Positions 40,199-52,661 of a DNA stretch of 64,000 bases are shown here, in pieces. The translations under genes were made by a program, and so were the position numbers. This stretch comes from Beta vulgaris subsp. vulgaris (Eukaryota; Streptophyta; Magnoliopsida; Caryophyllales; Amaranthaceae). The number at the start of each line of letters is the position of its first letter. Position 1 is the stretch's first letter. The notes below the pieces were generated by a model that saw only the letters and a list, made by a program, of their open reading frames with translations, searched no databases and was not told the origin of the DNA. Where the stretch lies: NCBI RefSeq assembly GCF_026745355.1, contig NC_079209.1:40119678-40183677 (forward strand), read 5' to 3'.

Positions 40199-40645
40199 TA
40201 GGGCTGTTCATTTTGGATAATCTAATCCGATTTGAACACTCCGAATATGAGACAATGAGACCCGAATTTAATCCGAAAAAACCGGATAACCGAACTGGAT
40301 CAAATCGGTTGAATATGTGGTAACTAAAGAAAGTTGATTTTTCAAAGAAAAGTCCAAAAAATAAATTTCGGATCAAATCAAACCACCGAATAAATTTGGA
40401 TATCCGGTCATGGAACCGAATATTTTCAAATATTTGACCAAATATGCTAAAATATCCTAGTGAATTCCCATGCTTTGGATATTCTTGGATATCCGAAATG
40501 TAAAATTTATATGTGTATCCGCGTTGAAAATTTTCGGATAATCGATCCGGAATACCCGAACACCATAAAAGAGATCGGATATATGATTTATCGGATTTGA
40601 TCAGCCGGATCACAGCTTGGGCTAACCGGATCAAATATTATGCAC
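40199..40645. mobile_element. hAT-like non-autonomous element, right end degenerate (copy 1)
   Basis: It starts TAGGGCTGTTCATTTTGGAT and is filled with GGATATCCG/CCGGAT-type motifs in both orientations, as in plant hAT-like MITEs. A clean right terminus and target copy were not found. Open frames here are compositional. Confidence 0.4.
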
Positions 40646-41010
40646 ACACATACTTGTAAACACATAATTGTGTCTTCCCATTTCATACCAATGATGAGAC
40701 ATACCTTTATCCTAATTGGTTTGGTCCAAAGGAAGAACAATTCGACAAGCTAAGCTTAACATTGTTTTAAGAAACATAAAGTCCATTTATTTGTTTCAAA
40801 TAATTCCAATCCCATTTTCATAAAGCTCAATTAATTATTTTTAATAATTAATTGTATTTTTGATAATTATTCTTGATAATTAATAAATATTTTCTAAACT
40901 CAAAGATATTATGAAAATCATACTTTTATTCTGAAAGATAGATGATTTAAGAATTTAAAAGATATTATTTTAGTAAGGATAAAAAGGAATCTTGAAATAA
41001 CAATATCCAG

Positions 41011-43131
41011 TCAAATCTTTGAATGTGCTCCGCATGTCAGGATGCGTTTGGCGTGCCGACGTTTCGCACGTGCAAAATCGAGGCTATTAACAAATTTCAG
41101 AAGCGCAACTAAGCGCGACGCTGTTGTGCTTCGCATCCTGATGCATGTGTTGTGCACTGTGCGTCGTTGATGCGTCAAGCGCAACAGGGCTACGCGCCAC
41201 ATATCATTACATCATATGTAGTTTCTTCTGTTTTTTCATATATATAGACCTTGTTTCACCCGATTTTGAAGATACTTTTGGGCACGACTTTTATGCACTT
41301 ATATACTCTGGCAACATACATTGAAGCACTTAAATACATTCAAACTACATCGATTTCCATTCAAACTATATTCAAGTTTCAAGATTGCTTCTCTCGCAGA
41401 TTGTTACATAAGACCTAGGCGACAAAGGTAAATTTCATGAGGGCCAATTCTAATTTAATTCTTGTTTTACAAACAATCTGTTGTCATGGTGTAGATCCTC
41501 AAAGAAATAAACTTTCTTGTATGTTCTTTTCTAAATCTTTATTTTTTTATATTTCTTTTATATTTAATTATATTGTTTATATCCATGCTTGTATGCTTTA
41601 ATGTTTTCATCATCGAAATGCTTATTTCTGCTAATCAAAGAACTAAATAAATGTTCTAATGCTAAATTCAGATAATTTGAACAGTTGGATTAGGTTCCCT
41701 GTAATTTAGATTGCATAATAACATGTTACCAAATATCAGTCTTTTGCGTGTTTGATGAACCGACATAGATTAATTTATTACATTGATTAAACATATTGCG
41801 TGTTTATTTAATAAAAATAAATCTTGAACATGAATCGTATTAATTAGAGGCCAAGAATGAGAAAATTTGTTCCTGACCATTTTTATACCCTCATCCTCGA
41901 ACTCAATCTTTGGTTCAATGATCAATATTGGAGTCATTACGGGAAATTTACATTAGATAAGTCTCTAAGTGTCCCTAAGATTTCACAATACATCTAATTA
42001 GGCTTATGACTCTTCCTTCAAAGACTTGTTGGCGACATCTTTATTCGATATAATTTTTAAACAAAATCTTTACAATGAGGTAGTCAAATTCGCGCTCATC
42101 CCGCGTAAGCAATAAAAACACGCCTACAATTTTGGGTCCGATCTTCAGTAAAGTGGCCAAAAGGTAGGCATAAAAAATCATGTCACATACACGGTTTTAT
42201 TGTTGTAAAAAGACACGCCAATGAGTTTTCAGTAAAAATTAATAAACTAGAAAAAAAAAGAGAATTTGATTCAGGTATTAGTCATCATAGGGTACTCAAA
42301 CGGGGAGATACGATTATGTGTTTACACTACTTTTTATACAAATGTGTTAATCTTTTAATTTAGACTCAACGTTGCTTGTTTTGTTTGATTGTTGACATTA
42401 TATATTGCATCTAGTACCACTAATTTCCAAAGTCTCCATAGAGGTTTAAAGCATTTCAATGATGCCTTACTTCTATACTTCATCCACTTTCTAATATATT
42501 TATGTTTATGATCTCCATGTGACACCCCAATAATTCTCTATTTCAAAAATGCTTGTCCAATAAATAGTAGAGAACCATCAAAATATTATTGTAACGTGTG
42601 AAAACGCGTTAGCTTAATTAGAATTTGAAGTGGAAAATAATAAAAATATTTCAAACGAAATGAATAAAAGTCAAATAAAGGTATTACATCTTGGAATCGA
42701 CATGGCCTAATGCAGGCATGTTTTTGTTGCCTGTGCAAGATGAGCGCGTATTTGACTACCGCAATGCAAAAGTTTTAGTTTCAAAAATCGCATTGAAAAG
42801 AATTTGCAACCAAGTCTTTAAAGGAAGACTCATAAAATTTATTGGATATTGGAAAATCTTATGGATACTTGGGACTTATCCAATATAGATTTTGCCTCAT
42901 GACTTCATAATATGTTGATGAATCAAAGACTGAGTTCGGGGGTGAGGGTATGAATAATATTATCAAGAATCAGATTCACCCATTGTTGGCAGCTACTTAA
43001 TACGAAGTTATATGTTCATGTATAAAAATTAATCTATGTCGGTTCGTTAAACACAAAAAAGACTAATTTTTAGTGACAACTTATTTATGCAATCAAATTA
43101 TAGGGAATCTAATCCAAATCCAATTGTCCAA
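41011..43131. repeat. Foldback repeat, copy 1, right arm truncated
   Basis: The left arm (about 41011-42190) is repeated inverted from about 42690, e.g. GATGAGCGCG..ATTTGACTAC. The copy stops at 43131 in the middle of the right arm, whereas the duplicate (52662-55365) is complete. Confidence 0.8.
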
Positions 43132-43570
43132 GCAGCCTGACTTCAGCTGGGAAAAGTTCACTGAAAAATTGAAAGACAAATTCTTCCCTCTGGCTTTGCG
43201 GAGGATTAAGGAAAATGAGTTCCTATTTCTAAGACAAGCTAAAATGTCTGTGTTGGAATATGCAGCAAAGTTCTTAGAATTATCAAGATTTGCCCCAGAT
43301 TTTGTGGCAAATGAAAGAATCAAATCTATGCGATTTTATGAAGGGTTGAATTTGAAATATCAGAAGCGGGTAGGATCATACTCCACTTTCGAGGAACTTT
43401 ATGATAGGGCCTTGGAACAAGAGCGAATCGAGATGAAAGATGAAGAGTATCGAAAGAGGAAAAATGGGGGAAAAACTAAAGCGGAGAATGTAAAAAGATT
43501 CAAGAAAGAGGAGGGAACTGGAGTAACTTTTAAACCTCAAGGGGGAGGTGAAAAAAATAAACAAGTCTGA
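43132..43570 (+). pseudogene. Gypsy gag, N-terminally truncated
   Basis: The reading starts in mid-domain with QPDFSWEKFTEKLKDKFF and continues LRQAKMSVLEYAAKFLELSR, typical of the retrotransposon gag capsid region. The frame runs out at 43570, just before the zinc knuckle, which is in another frame; a single-base indel near 43545 would explain this. Upstream codons (from 43073) belong to the foldback, not to gag. Confidence 0.85.
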
Positions 43571-44266
43571 ATGGAAGTGCAGAATGTGTGGAAGGAATCA
43601 TTATGGGAGAAATTGCGCTGGCGAGTTGATTTGTTTTAAGTGTAGAGGTACGGGACACAAGATCGGAGAGTGTCCAAAAGGAGCAGGGGATAGACGCTTT
43701 AATTCTGGAAATAATCGAGATAGCAAGCCATTGATGCTGACAGCAGGTACAGGTAGCTCCAGCCGTGGGAATAAAGGAGGGTTTAACGGTGCTCAAGGAA
43801 GATCAGCTGGAAAGGTGTATGCCATTAAGTCGGAGGATGTTAGCACGACAGAGACCCCGGAATTGGAAGGTAATGTGATTTCTGGAAACTTTTTAGTATG
43901 TAACAAGTTGGCCAATGTGTTATTTGATACTGGTGCGTCCCATTCTTTATATCTAATAAATTTGCTAAGGAGATACAAAATAAACCTTGTGTGGAACCTA
44001 TCAATATGTCAATTTCCATGCCCGACGGGAATTCAGTTCGTTGTCATTGGATCCTCCGGGACTGTGCAATTCGAATAGTGGACTCCGAGCTCCTTGCAAA
44101 CCTGATACCGTTAAATTTAGAGTCTTATGATGTTATCTTAGGAATGGATTGGCTGAGTAATAATAGAGCAGTGGTTGAATGTTATTCAGAGAGGATTAAC
44201 TGGAAGCACCAGGAGGAAAGGAAGTGTTTTATCAAAGGTGTTTTCCTAGGGGCAGGAAATGTTTGA
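43548..44266 (+). pseudogene. Gypsy zinc knuckle and aspartic protease region
   Basis: The zinc-binding pattern CRMCGRNHYGRNC and CFKCRGTGHKIGEC lies at about 43578-43680. The protease active site LFDTGASHS is at about 43920. A frame change near 44000 leads to DVILGMDWLS (about 44128-44160), the second conserved protease motif. The domains are recognisable but not in one frame. Confidence 0.88.
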
Positions 44267-44280
44267 ATTTTATAAGAGAA

Positions 44281-45300
44281 ATAACCCTCAGTAATATGGG
44301 AGACAATGCAGAAAATGAAGTTTTTGGTCATGAAGGAAAAGATGTCATAGAAAAGACCAAAAATATTCCTGTGGTTAGGGAGTATTCAGATGTGTTTCCA
44401 GAGGAGTTGCCTGGGCTTCCGCCCCGGAGAATAGTGGATTTCCATATTGATTTAATACCAGAAGCCACACCCTTTCCCGAGCTCCATATAGAATGGCACC
44501 AATGGAGATGGTGGAATTGAAGAAACAATTGGAGGAATTGTTGCAAAAAGGCTATATTCGGCCAAGTGTATCACCTTGGGGGCACCCGTACTATTTGTTA
44601 AGAAAAAAGATGGCACCATGAGATTATGCATTGACTATCGGGAAATCAATAAGATCACAGTACGAATAGGTATCCATTACCTAGAATTGACGATTTGTTT
44701 GATCAATTGAAAGGCGCAGGAATCTTTTCTAAAATTGATTTACGATCTGGGTATCATCAGATGAGGATAGCAGAGGAGGACATCTCTAAAACTGCATTCA
44801 GAACCAGATATGGTCATTATGAATTTGTGGTAATGCCATTTGGCCTTACTAATGCTCCTGCTGCATTTATGGATTTGATGCAGAGATATTTCAAACCATT
44901 CCTAGATCGGTTCGTGGTGATATTTATTGATGATATTTTGATTTACTCCGTGAATCGGGAGGAGCACGCAAAACATTTAAGAATGGTCTTAGATGTACTG
45001 AGACGGGAAAAACTATATGCGAAACTCAGTAAGTGTGAATTCTGGTTAGAATCGGTAGTGTTTCTGGGTCATGTGGTTTCAAAGGAGGGTGTATCAGTGG
45101 ATCCTGAGAAAATTAGAGCAATTCTTGAATGGCCCGCTCCGGTGAATGTAACTGAAGTTCGTAGCTTCCTCGGGTTAGCAGGGTATTATCGACGATTTGT
45201 TAAAGATTTCTCTCGGATTGCCTTACCCATCACCAACTTAATAAGGAAAAGCACTAAGTTCCAGTGGACAGAGAAATGTGAGAAAGCGTTCCAGGATTAA
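44281..45300 (+). pseudogene. Gypsy reverse transcriptase
   Basis: [10 protein letters not shown] and [13 protein letters not shown] open the domain. Frame breaks fall near 44470, 44580 and 44670. The frame from 44695 carries [33 protein letters not shown] and the catalytic FIDDILIYS at about 44920-44946. It then runs through [15 protein letters not shown] and ends at a TAA at 45298. Confidence 0.9.
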
Positions 45301-45989
45301 AAAGAAGACTGACAAGTGCACCGGTATTAGCATTGCCAGCAGGAGTTGAAGGATTTGAAGTATATAGTGATGCCTCTCAGGAAGGGTTAGGATGTGTATT
45401 AATGCAAAATCAGCGTGTGATAGCATATGCTTCACGCCAGTTGAAAACCCATGAGAGAAATTATCCGGTGCATGATTTGGAATTGGCAGCAGTGGTCTTT
45501 GCTTTGAAATTATGGCGACATTATTTATATGGAGTAACCTGCAAGGTCTATACAGATCACAAAAGTTTAAAATACATTTACACCCAGAAGGAAATGAATA
45601 TGAGACAAAGAAGGTGGCTGGAATTCATCAAGGATTATGATATAGATATTCAGTATCATCCGGGGAAGGCGAATAAAGTAGCAGATGCCTTGAGTCGCCG
45701 ACCAAGACGGGAGGTAAACTCAATCATTTCTGTTCCAGAAGAGTTGTACCGGGAGTTAGTACAACTAGATTTGCACCTGGTCAGGAAAGGAGATATTCAA
45801 GGGGATTTGAATGCTATCTCTGCTCAACCTTCTTTATATGAGGAAATTCGAGAAAAACAAAATCAAGATCCCTTCATTCAGCAAATGAAGGAAAAGATTG
45901 AAAGCGGTGAAACAACTGACTTCCAAAAGTACGCTGATCAAAGTATACGTATTAATGGAAGGTGGTGTGTCCAGATGATAAGGAGTTAA
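45298..45989 (+). pseudogene. Gypsy RNase H and linker
   Basis: [14 protein letters not shown] (catalytic Asp), [27 protein letters not shown] and [13 protein letters not shown] are in order. A stop and frame change at 45298 separates it from RT, and another near 45985 from integrase. Confidence 0.88.
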
Positions 45990-47256
45990 AAAGGAAACTC
46001 TGGTTGAAGCTCATAGTAGTGCATACTCAGTGCATCCTGGTCGAGATAAAATGATTCAAGATCTGAAGAAATTTTTCTGGTGGAAAGGGTTAAAAAGAGA
46101 CGTATCACGGTTTGTGGCGAGTTGTATGGTATGTCAGAAGGTAAAATTTGACAGAAGAAGAATGCCAGGACTTTTACAACCGCTACCAGTACCAGAATGG
46201 AAATGGGATTCAGTATCTATGGATTTTGTGACAGGATTACCAAAAACACGAAAAGGGTATGATTCTATTTGGGTAATAGTAGATAGATTGACGAAGATTG
46301 CACGTTTCATCGCTATTGGTATATCATGGAGTAAAAAGCAATTAGCAGAGACATATGTCCGAAATATCATTAGACTTCATGGAGCACCTTCAACGATAGT
46401 GTCAGATCGAGATCCTCGATTTCTGTCGCATTTCTGGGAAAAATTACAAGAAGCCTTTGGAACAACACTCAAATTAAGTACCGCGTTCCACCCCGCAACA
46501 GACGGACAAACGGAGCGCGTAATACAAATTCTTGAAGATATGTTACGAGCATGTGTCTTGGAATTTCAAGGGTCATGGGAGGAACGGTTGGCCTTGGTAG
46601 AGTTTTCTTATAATAATAGCTACCAGGCCAGTATTGGGATGGCCCCGTATGAAGCCTTGTATGGAAGAAAGTGCCGAATGCCCATTTGTTGGGATGACAT
46701 TAGTTCTGGAGTTCCGGTGGGGCCAGAGTTAGTGCAAGAAACGATGGAAAATGTAAGAAAAATTCGGGAGAAGATGAAAGAAGCACAGGATCGGCAAAAG
46801 AAGTATGCTGATTTGAGAAGAAGGAAGTTAGAATTTGAGCAAGGAGACCGGGTATTCCTAAAGGTATCCCCAACCAAAGGAGTGAAGAGATTTGGAATGC
46901 GGGGAAAGTTAAGTCCTAAATTTATAGGACCATATGAAGTCCTCAGAAGGGTAGGAGAAGTGGCATATGAACTTGCCTTGCCAGTTGAACTTTCTAAGGT
47001 TCATAATGTATTCCACGTGTCTCAATTGCGGAAATACGTGCATGACCCTTCTCATATACTGACTTATGAACCTCTTCGGATCGATGAGTCATTAAGTTAT
47101 GAAGAAAGGCCTGTTCGAATTCTGGATAAACGAGAAAAAGTGTTGAGGAATCAAGTTATTCCATTAGTAAAGGTGTTATGGTCAGACAATAATACTGAAG
47201 AAATCACGTGGGAGAAAGAAGTCGACATGAAAGAGCGCTATCCACACTTATTTTAA
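45990..47256 (+). pseudogene. Gypsy integrase with chromodomain-like C-terminus
   Basis: It contains the HHCC-type zinc region (SVHPGRDKM, CMVCQKVK), then the catalytic core with SMDFVTGLP, SDRDPRF and GQTERVIQILEDML supplying D, D and E. The GPY-type module follows (LSPKFIGPYEV, LSKVHNVFHVSQL), then a chromodomain-like end (RILDKREK..LWS..EEITWEKE..MKERYPHLF). The main frame 46030-47256 is intact. The first residues of the zinc region lie upstream in another frame. Confidence 0.92.
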
Positions 47257-47284
47257 GGTAAATATTAGTTTCGGGACGAAACAT

Positions 47285-47300
47285 CTTAAGGTGAGGAGAG
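47285..47300 (+). promoter_or_regulatory. Polypurine tract of the gypsy element
   Basis: CTTAAGGTGAGGAGAG immediately before the LTR TG, following TTTCGGGACGAAACATC. Both are usual in plant chromoviruses at this place. Confidence 0.85.
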
Positions 47301-50057
47301 TGAAATAGCCTTCCTAAATAAGTGGAATATTAGAATTAATAAACATTCTTAAGGTTATAAAAAAAACACACAATAGCAAGTAATAGGGTTAAGATTTGTT
47401 TCATATTATTAATTTCAAGAATACTTTGCTAAATAAATTATTTATAGAATTCACGAATAACGGGTTAGTAAGAAATGATTTTTAAATAAAATAAAAGAGA
47501 TGGATCCAAGATGAGGAAAGGAATTGGGTATGAATATGGACTTATTGGGAGTTTAAGTTTAAATTTTCAAGTGAATACCTTAGCCTTAAGTGGGTCAATC
47601 AAGGTAAAACATAAAAAGGGGACTGTTCAGAAAATGCTGAACACACCTTTATGGGAACCAGAGTTTTAGACCTTGTAAATTCCGCCAAAGGGTAAAAAAA
47701 TTACATGGGAGTGTCCTAAATACATTGGGGAACTTAGGGTAAAGATTTCGTTCCATTTAGAGAGAGAACCAGAGAAACCCAGAAGTTTCTTTCCTCTCCC
47801 TCTTACCCGCCAGTTACTCTGTTTAGGAACCAGCTTTGGTTCTTCTTCTTCCTCTCCTAAATTACTACATAAAAACTCTTCAAAAATTACATGCAAGTTG
47901 ATATCTAGCTATTTCAGTGGATAATAGGTTTTGGAAGAAAAGTTTTCAAGCCAAAGGTCCAAGGAGATTAATCAAAGTCAAGGAAAGAAGAAGGTAGGTG
48001 AGGTAAGTAATGTATGGTTGAAAGATTGATTCTTTGGGTCGAATTTTGAGAGTATTCTTGTAAGATTATTGATGATATGTCATTTTGGATATAGGTACTA
48101 ATAAGTTCAGTAGAGAATCAAGATTTCAAGGAGGTTTAGAAGTGAAAAACCTAGCAAGCAAGCAAGGTACACAAGCATTACACTAAAACACTAAATTTTG
48201 GTTAAGAAAATTTTGTAAATTGGTTATATGTGATTATAGCTACGAAATTGTTGTGTGCATGTGATTTTATGATGAATATATATTTGTATAAATGCTGTTT
48301 TTGATGACTAATCAAATGCATGTGAAGTTTCCCACTAGATTCATGTTTAGTTTGTCACAAAAACATGATTTTTGAACATTATAACTCATGAATGTGTATC
48401 TAATTGTTTTGTATGAGATTTCTAATTAAAGTATTTATAAGATGGCAGTAGTTAAGTCATAGTTAATCTTAAGAATTAATGGATACACGTGTCTAAGATT
48501 TATAATTGAATTATGTACCAAAATGTGACTATCGTTACTAGACTTTTGATGTTAAAATTTGATTCAAGTGCTAAGAACTTATTTAAGAAGAATTTTTTTT
48601 GTAATATAACTAAAGGGGGCAGTAGCTTGGTATCATAATATGAGAGTCAAATTATGGAATTTTGGTGATTAAGCAAATTTAACGATTAATCTGCATTTCT
48701 AATGGAAAAGAACAAAAATGGATTATTTCGATTTCAAGGTTTATTTATTTATGTAAGAATACTATTTAAGTAATATTTATATACATAAGACCCTAATATA
48801 AGAGGTACTCCTTGAGGAATAGATTGAATATTTAATTTAACTATACTTTACGAATTCATAATTTCATAAAAAAAACCTTGTATAGTTTATCTTACCTTAA
48901 GAAAAAAGAATTCTTGATGATTAATACTCGACCTTCAATTACTTAAATACTTTCTTTAAAAATCATTAGTATACAAGTAAGTGTCCATAGTGATTTTGAA
49001 GAAAGAACTATTTGATTTTCTTATTCCTTCTCTAGTATATAACGTTACTTTAAAACTTTAAATCAAATAAACCGATATGATAAAAATTCTTTTATTCTCT
49101 TAGTGGGAACTTCACATGATGGGATTAGTTCTTAGTAAATTTTGGTTGAAAAATAATTTTCCTCAATACTTCAAATAAGATTATTTTTCGTACTTTATTC
49201 TTGTAAGAATGATGATTTTTCACTTGTGAATATATGAAACGATTGGGGAAAGAAGCTGTTTAGCAGTGATGTTGAATATGTGAATGATAAGGAGTATGAT
49301 AAGGATTATGAATGAGTATTGGGACATGTCCTGGAAGTCTTGCAAGCAGAAATGATAAGAGAAGGGAGACGTCCCTCATCAGTTATATACAGTTAATCTC
49401 TCTAATCAGGTTCTCTTTCCCAAATCGAAAGTATGCGGGTTTAATGTGGATCATAAAACTATTTATATCTATTCCCAACTGTTTTGTATATTGTGTAAGA
49501 TAATGTGAATAAGATTTGAACTGTTGGTAAGATCTTCGGAATGGTAACAAGAAACATTTTCTTTTGCTTTAATTAGAAGACACGTTTATTATGTCATATT
49601 TCTTTTGTGATAAGTGGAGCTTGTGTACCAGCCTTGCTGATTGAGTATATTGGAATGTTTTGTAATGGTTGGGGGACAGGGTCCCCTAATTTGCAGGAAT
49701 AAGGAGAAAAGGTGTGAAGGATTACCTACTTGGGTATGCATGTGATTCAAATAGTTAAAATGGAGCATGGAAGCTGGGCTTTTGAGTTATTCTGTTAATT
49801 ATAATAGTTTGCTTATTTTGGGTTATGTAAATTCTTAAATTGGATTTAGTTATCGCTCAGATTAAGATGTAATAGTTGGTAGTTATATTTTATTTGCTAA
49901 TTATCAAGTAGGTTAATTATGATATCGTTGGCTACCCCTTGTAATTAGGAGGTAGTTCAGTAACACCCCTCTGATTAGATGTTTAATTCATGAATGACTG
50001 AAAGTTTATGAGTGGAATCATGAATGGATTAAGCAACTAATGGAGTGGGCTGTTACA
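47301..50057 (+). repeat. 3' LTR of the gypsy element
   Basis: 2757 bp, TGAAATAGCC to GGGCTGTTACA, followed by AAAAT (50058-50062), the same five bases that precede the solo LTR at 35713. It is longer than the left copy mainly through small insertions scattered in its middle. Confidence 0.93.
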
Positions 50058-51321
50058 AAAATGGCAGCCCAAAAAATCCAAATAAAAATCTACATCCGAA
50101 ATCAGATCCAAAAACTAAATCCTAAAATAAAACAAAAAAATCTGGTAAGAAAAACAAAAACACGAAGCACTATGGTAAAAAAAAACGAAAAAATTACGCT
50201 CTATGCGTTCTCCGATTCTTCGTAAATCCGTTTCTGTTCTTCGATTCTTCGTCAATTGATTTCGTTCTTCATTTCTTCGTTACACTCTTCGTTTCTTCAT
50301 CCCCATTTTCGCTCATCGTTCTTCATTTCTGATTTCTCTTCATTCATCTTTGTTTCGTGGAGTAGAGAGGAGAGAGAGGGGAAAGGTGATACTGATGACA
50401 GCGTGTGTGAGGGAGGAGTAGAGAGGAGAGAGAGAGGGAAGAGGAGGGAGATTAGGGTTTGATAGGAGAGAGAGAGGGTCTGGAGGAGGAGAGAGAATGG
50501 GTCTGGTTAGGAGTGAGGAGGGATTTAGTATTAGGAGGGTCGTAGTTCAACCTGCTGGGCCATTTCTATTCTCTTTTCTTGCTGGGCCATTTCGTGCGTG
50601 GGCCGTAGTTTAACGTGCTAGGACGAGCGAAAAATTACAATAATTTGATGTGTTCCGTTGAACCACATCAGATTAAAAAAACTGAGGTAGTTTTTTAATC
50701 TGATGCAGTTTTTTGAGGACCGCATCAGATTTTTTTGGCCAAATTTTCCTCTCATTTTTTGTTTTATTTTCGGATGCGGTTTTACAAAAACCGCATCTGA
50801 AAACTTAGGTTAGTTTTATGATGAGATAAGACGAAGGGATGTTATAGTTTAAAATTGTGAAACTTAATTAACTTTTTAGAGGTCTCCATATTCTTTTTGG
50901 ACGCTTGCTTTAAGTCTAATTTCTTTTTCAACATAATTATTCCAGAGAAATAACTTTAGAAAAAAGAAGTTAAGTGCGTGGAAGAGAGAGAAAGTACAAA
51001 GAAGTTGGAGAGTTTTGAAGAAAGAGAAAGTAAAATCTTTTTTGGAGAGTTTGGAGGAGAGAGTATGGTGTATTTAATCTTTTTCTTAAAAAAAGTAGTC
51101 GTCAAATCAGTTTTTGAATTTAAATTTATCTGTGTTCATTAGATTTGGCATAATCTTCATTCCGTGCCATTTGAATTTCAATTTGTCCATGCTCATTGTA
51201 TCGCTTAATCTTCATCCAGTGTTATTTCATTAATTTGGATTGCATTTGCTGTTTTAAAGGCTGCATTTTATGGCGTGTGCACGATCCTCTCTGTAGGTAT
51301 AGTCTACTAATTGGTAGAAAG

Positions 51322-51531
51322 ACAACCAAACTTGGTTTAGCTCACTTATTGAAGGTTCCACCTCATGACCTCAATGTCAGGGGTTCAAATCCCACCAAGT
51401 GTGCATACTTGGAAGAGAATTCCCCTTACAATTTCCCATTTCCTCCTCCTTCCAAGTGCTTAGGCATCTAGGGTGGGCCATATGCGAGGGCAACCTAAAG
51501 TTTGTTATTCATATTACCAATATAAAAAAAT
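51322..51531 (+). mobile_element. tRNA-derived SINE-like unit (copy 2)
   Basis: Duplicate of 39672-39881 with the same box A- and box B-like motifs. Confidence 0.6.
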
Positions 51532-51576
51532 CAGTATAAAGAGGATCGTGCGATGGATCAAAACGTAATCAAATGA

Positions 51577-51807
51577 CTTCCTCCACTTTTTAAATATCCA
51601 TTGAATTACTTTGTACTTTGATATCTTTAATTTCGAGTAAGTAAAAAACTATAAACAGTTGATATTATGAAAGTATACATTAAGATGAATCAAATAAGAT
51701 TCACATGATCATATTTTTTTATCCATTTGTGAGATAATATGAGATAAAATTGGTAGATTAATAACGGTTACTACGCAAATGTTGCATCCACTAAAGAATG
51801 GAGGAAG
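51577..51807. mobile_element. Stowaway-like MITE (copy 2)
   Basis: Duplicate of 39927-40156; it differs by one T in a homopolymer. Confidence 0.75.
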
Positions 51808-51849
51808 TACAATTTATTCTTGTGAGCTGTTGAGCACCATCCTATTTAT

Positions 51850-52296
51850 TAGGGCTGTTCATTTTGGATAATCTAATCCGATTTGAACACTCCGAATATG
51901 AGACAATGAGACCCGAATTTAATCCGAAAAAACCGGATAACCGAACTGGATCAAATCGGTTGAATATGTGGTAACTAAAGAAAGTTGATTTTTCAAAGAA
52001 AAGTCCAAAAAATAAATTTCGGATCAAATCAAACCACCGAATAAATTTGGATATCCGGTCATGGAACCGAATATTTTCAAATATTTGACCAAATATGCTA
52101 AAATATCTAGTGAATTCCCATGCTTTGGATATTCTTGGATATCCGAAATGTAAAATTTATATGTGTATCCGCGTTGAAAATTTTCGGATAATCGATCCGG
52201 AATACCCGAACACCATAAAAGAGATCGGATATATGATTTATCGGATTTGATCAGCCGGATCACAGCTTGGGCTAACCGGATCAAATATTATGCACA
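51850..52296. mobile_element. hAT-like non-autonomous element (copy 2)
   Basis: Duplicate of 40199-40645, with the same degenerate right end. Confidence 0.4.
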
Positions 52297-52661
52297 CACA
52301 TACTTGTAAACACATAATTGTGTCTTCCCATTTCATACCAATGATGAGACATACCTTTATCCTAATTGGTTTGGTCCAAAGGAAGAACAATTCGACAAGC
52401 TAAGCTTAACATTGTTTTAAGAAACATAAAGTCCATTTATTTGTTTCAAATAATTCCAATCCCATTTTCATAAAGCTCAATTAATTATTTTTAATAATTA
52501 ATTGTATTTTTGATAATTATTCTTGATAATTAATAAATATTTTCTAAATCAAAGATATTATGAAAATCATACTTTTATTCTGAAAGATAGATGATTTAAG
52601 AATTTAAAAGATATTATTTTAGTAAGGATAAAAAGGAATCTTGAAATAAAATATCCAGTCA

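Larger units (their letters stand above)
38410..43131 (+). repeat. Direct duplication, copy 1, of the LTR 3' flank
   Basis: It starts AAAATGGCAGCCC and is nearly identical to 50058-54780. It holds the right part of the CACTA-like element, a SINE-like unit, a Stowaway, a hAT-like unit and a truncated foldback. It ends AATTGTCCAA at 43131, where it abuts gypsy gag in mid-gene. 39170-39670 and 40646-41010 hold nothing recognisable. Confidence 0.92.
43132..47300 (+). mobile_element. 5'-truncated Ty3/gypsy chromovirus internal region (Tekay-like)
   Basis: It contains gag (C-terminal part), zinc knuckle, protease, RT, RNase H, integrase and a chromodomain-like tail in the gypsy order, directly followed by a polypurine tract and LTR. 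The primer site, leader and first part of gag are missing. The integrase tail and long LTRs resemble plant Tekay/Del chromoviruses. Several one-base frame breaks occur. Confidence 0.9.

Noticed and set aside
40191..40634. 147-residue minus-strand frame
   Set aside because: It consists of translated GGATATCCG-type repeats of a hAT-like element; its copy at 51842-52284 is frame-broken by one base without consequence.
42691..42888. 65-residue frame repeated at 54338-54559
   Set aside because: It is part of the foldback right arm; the opposite arm shows no conserved reading frame, so there is no sign of selection on protein.
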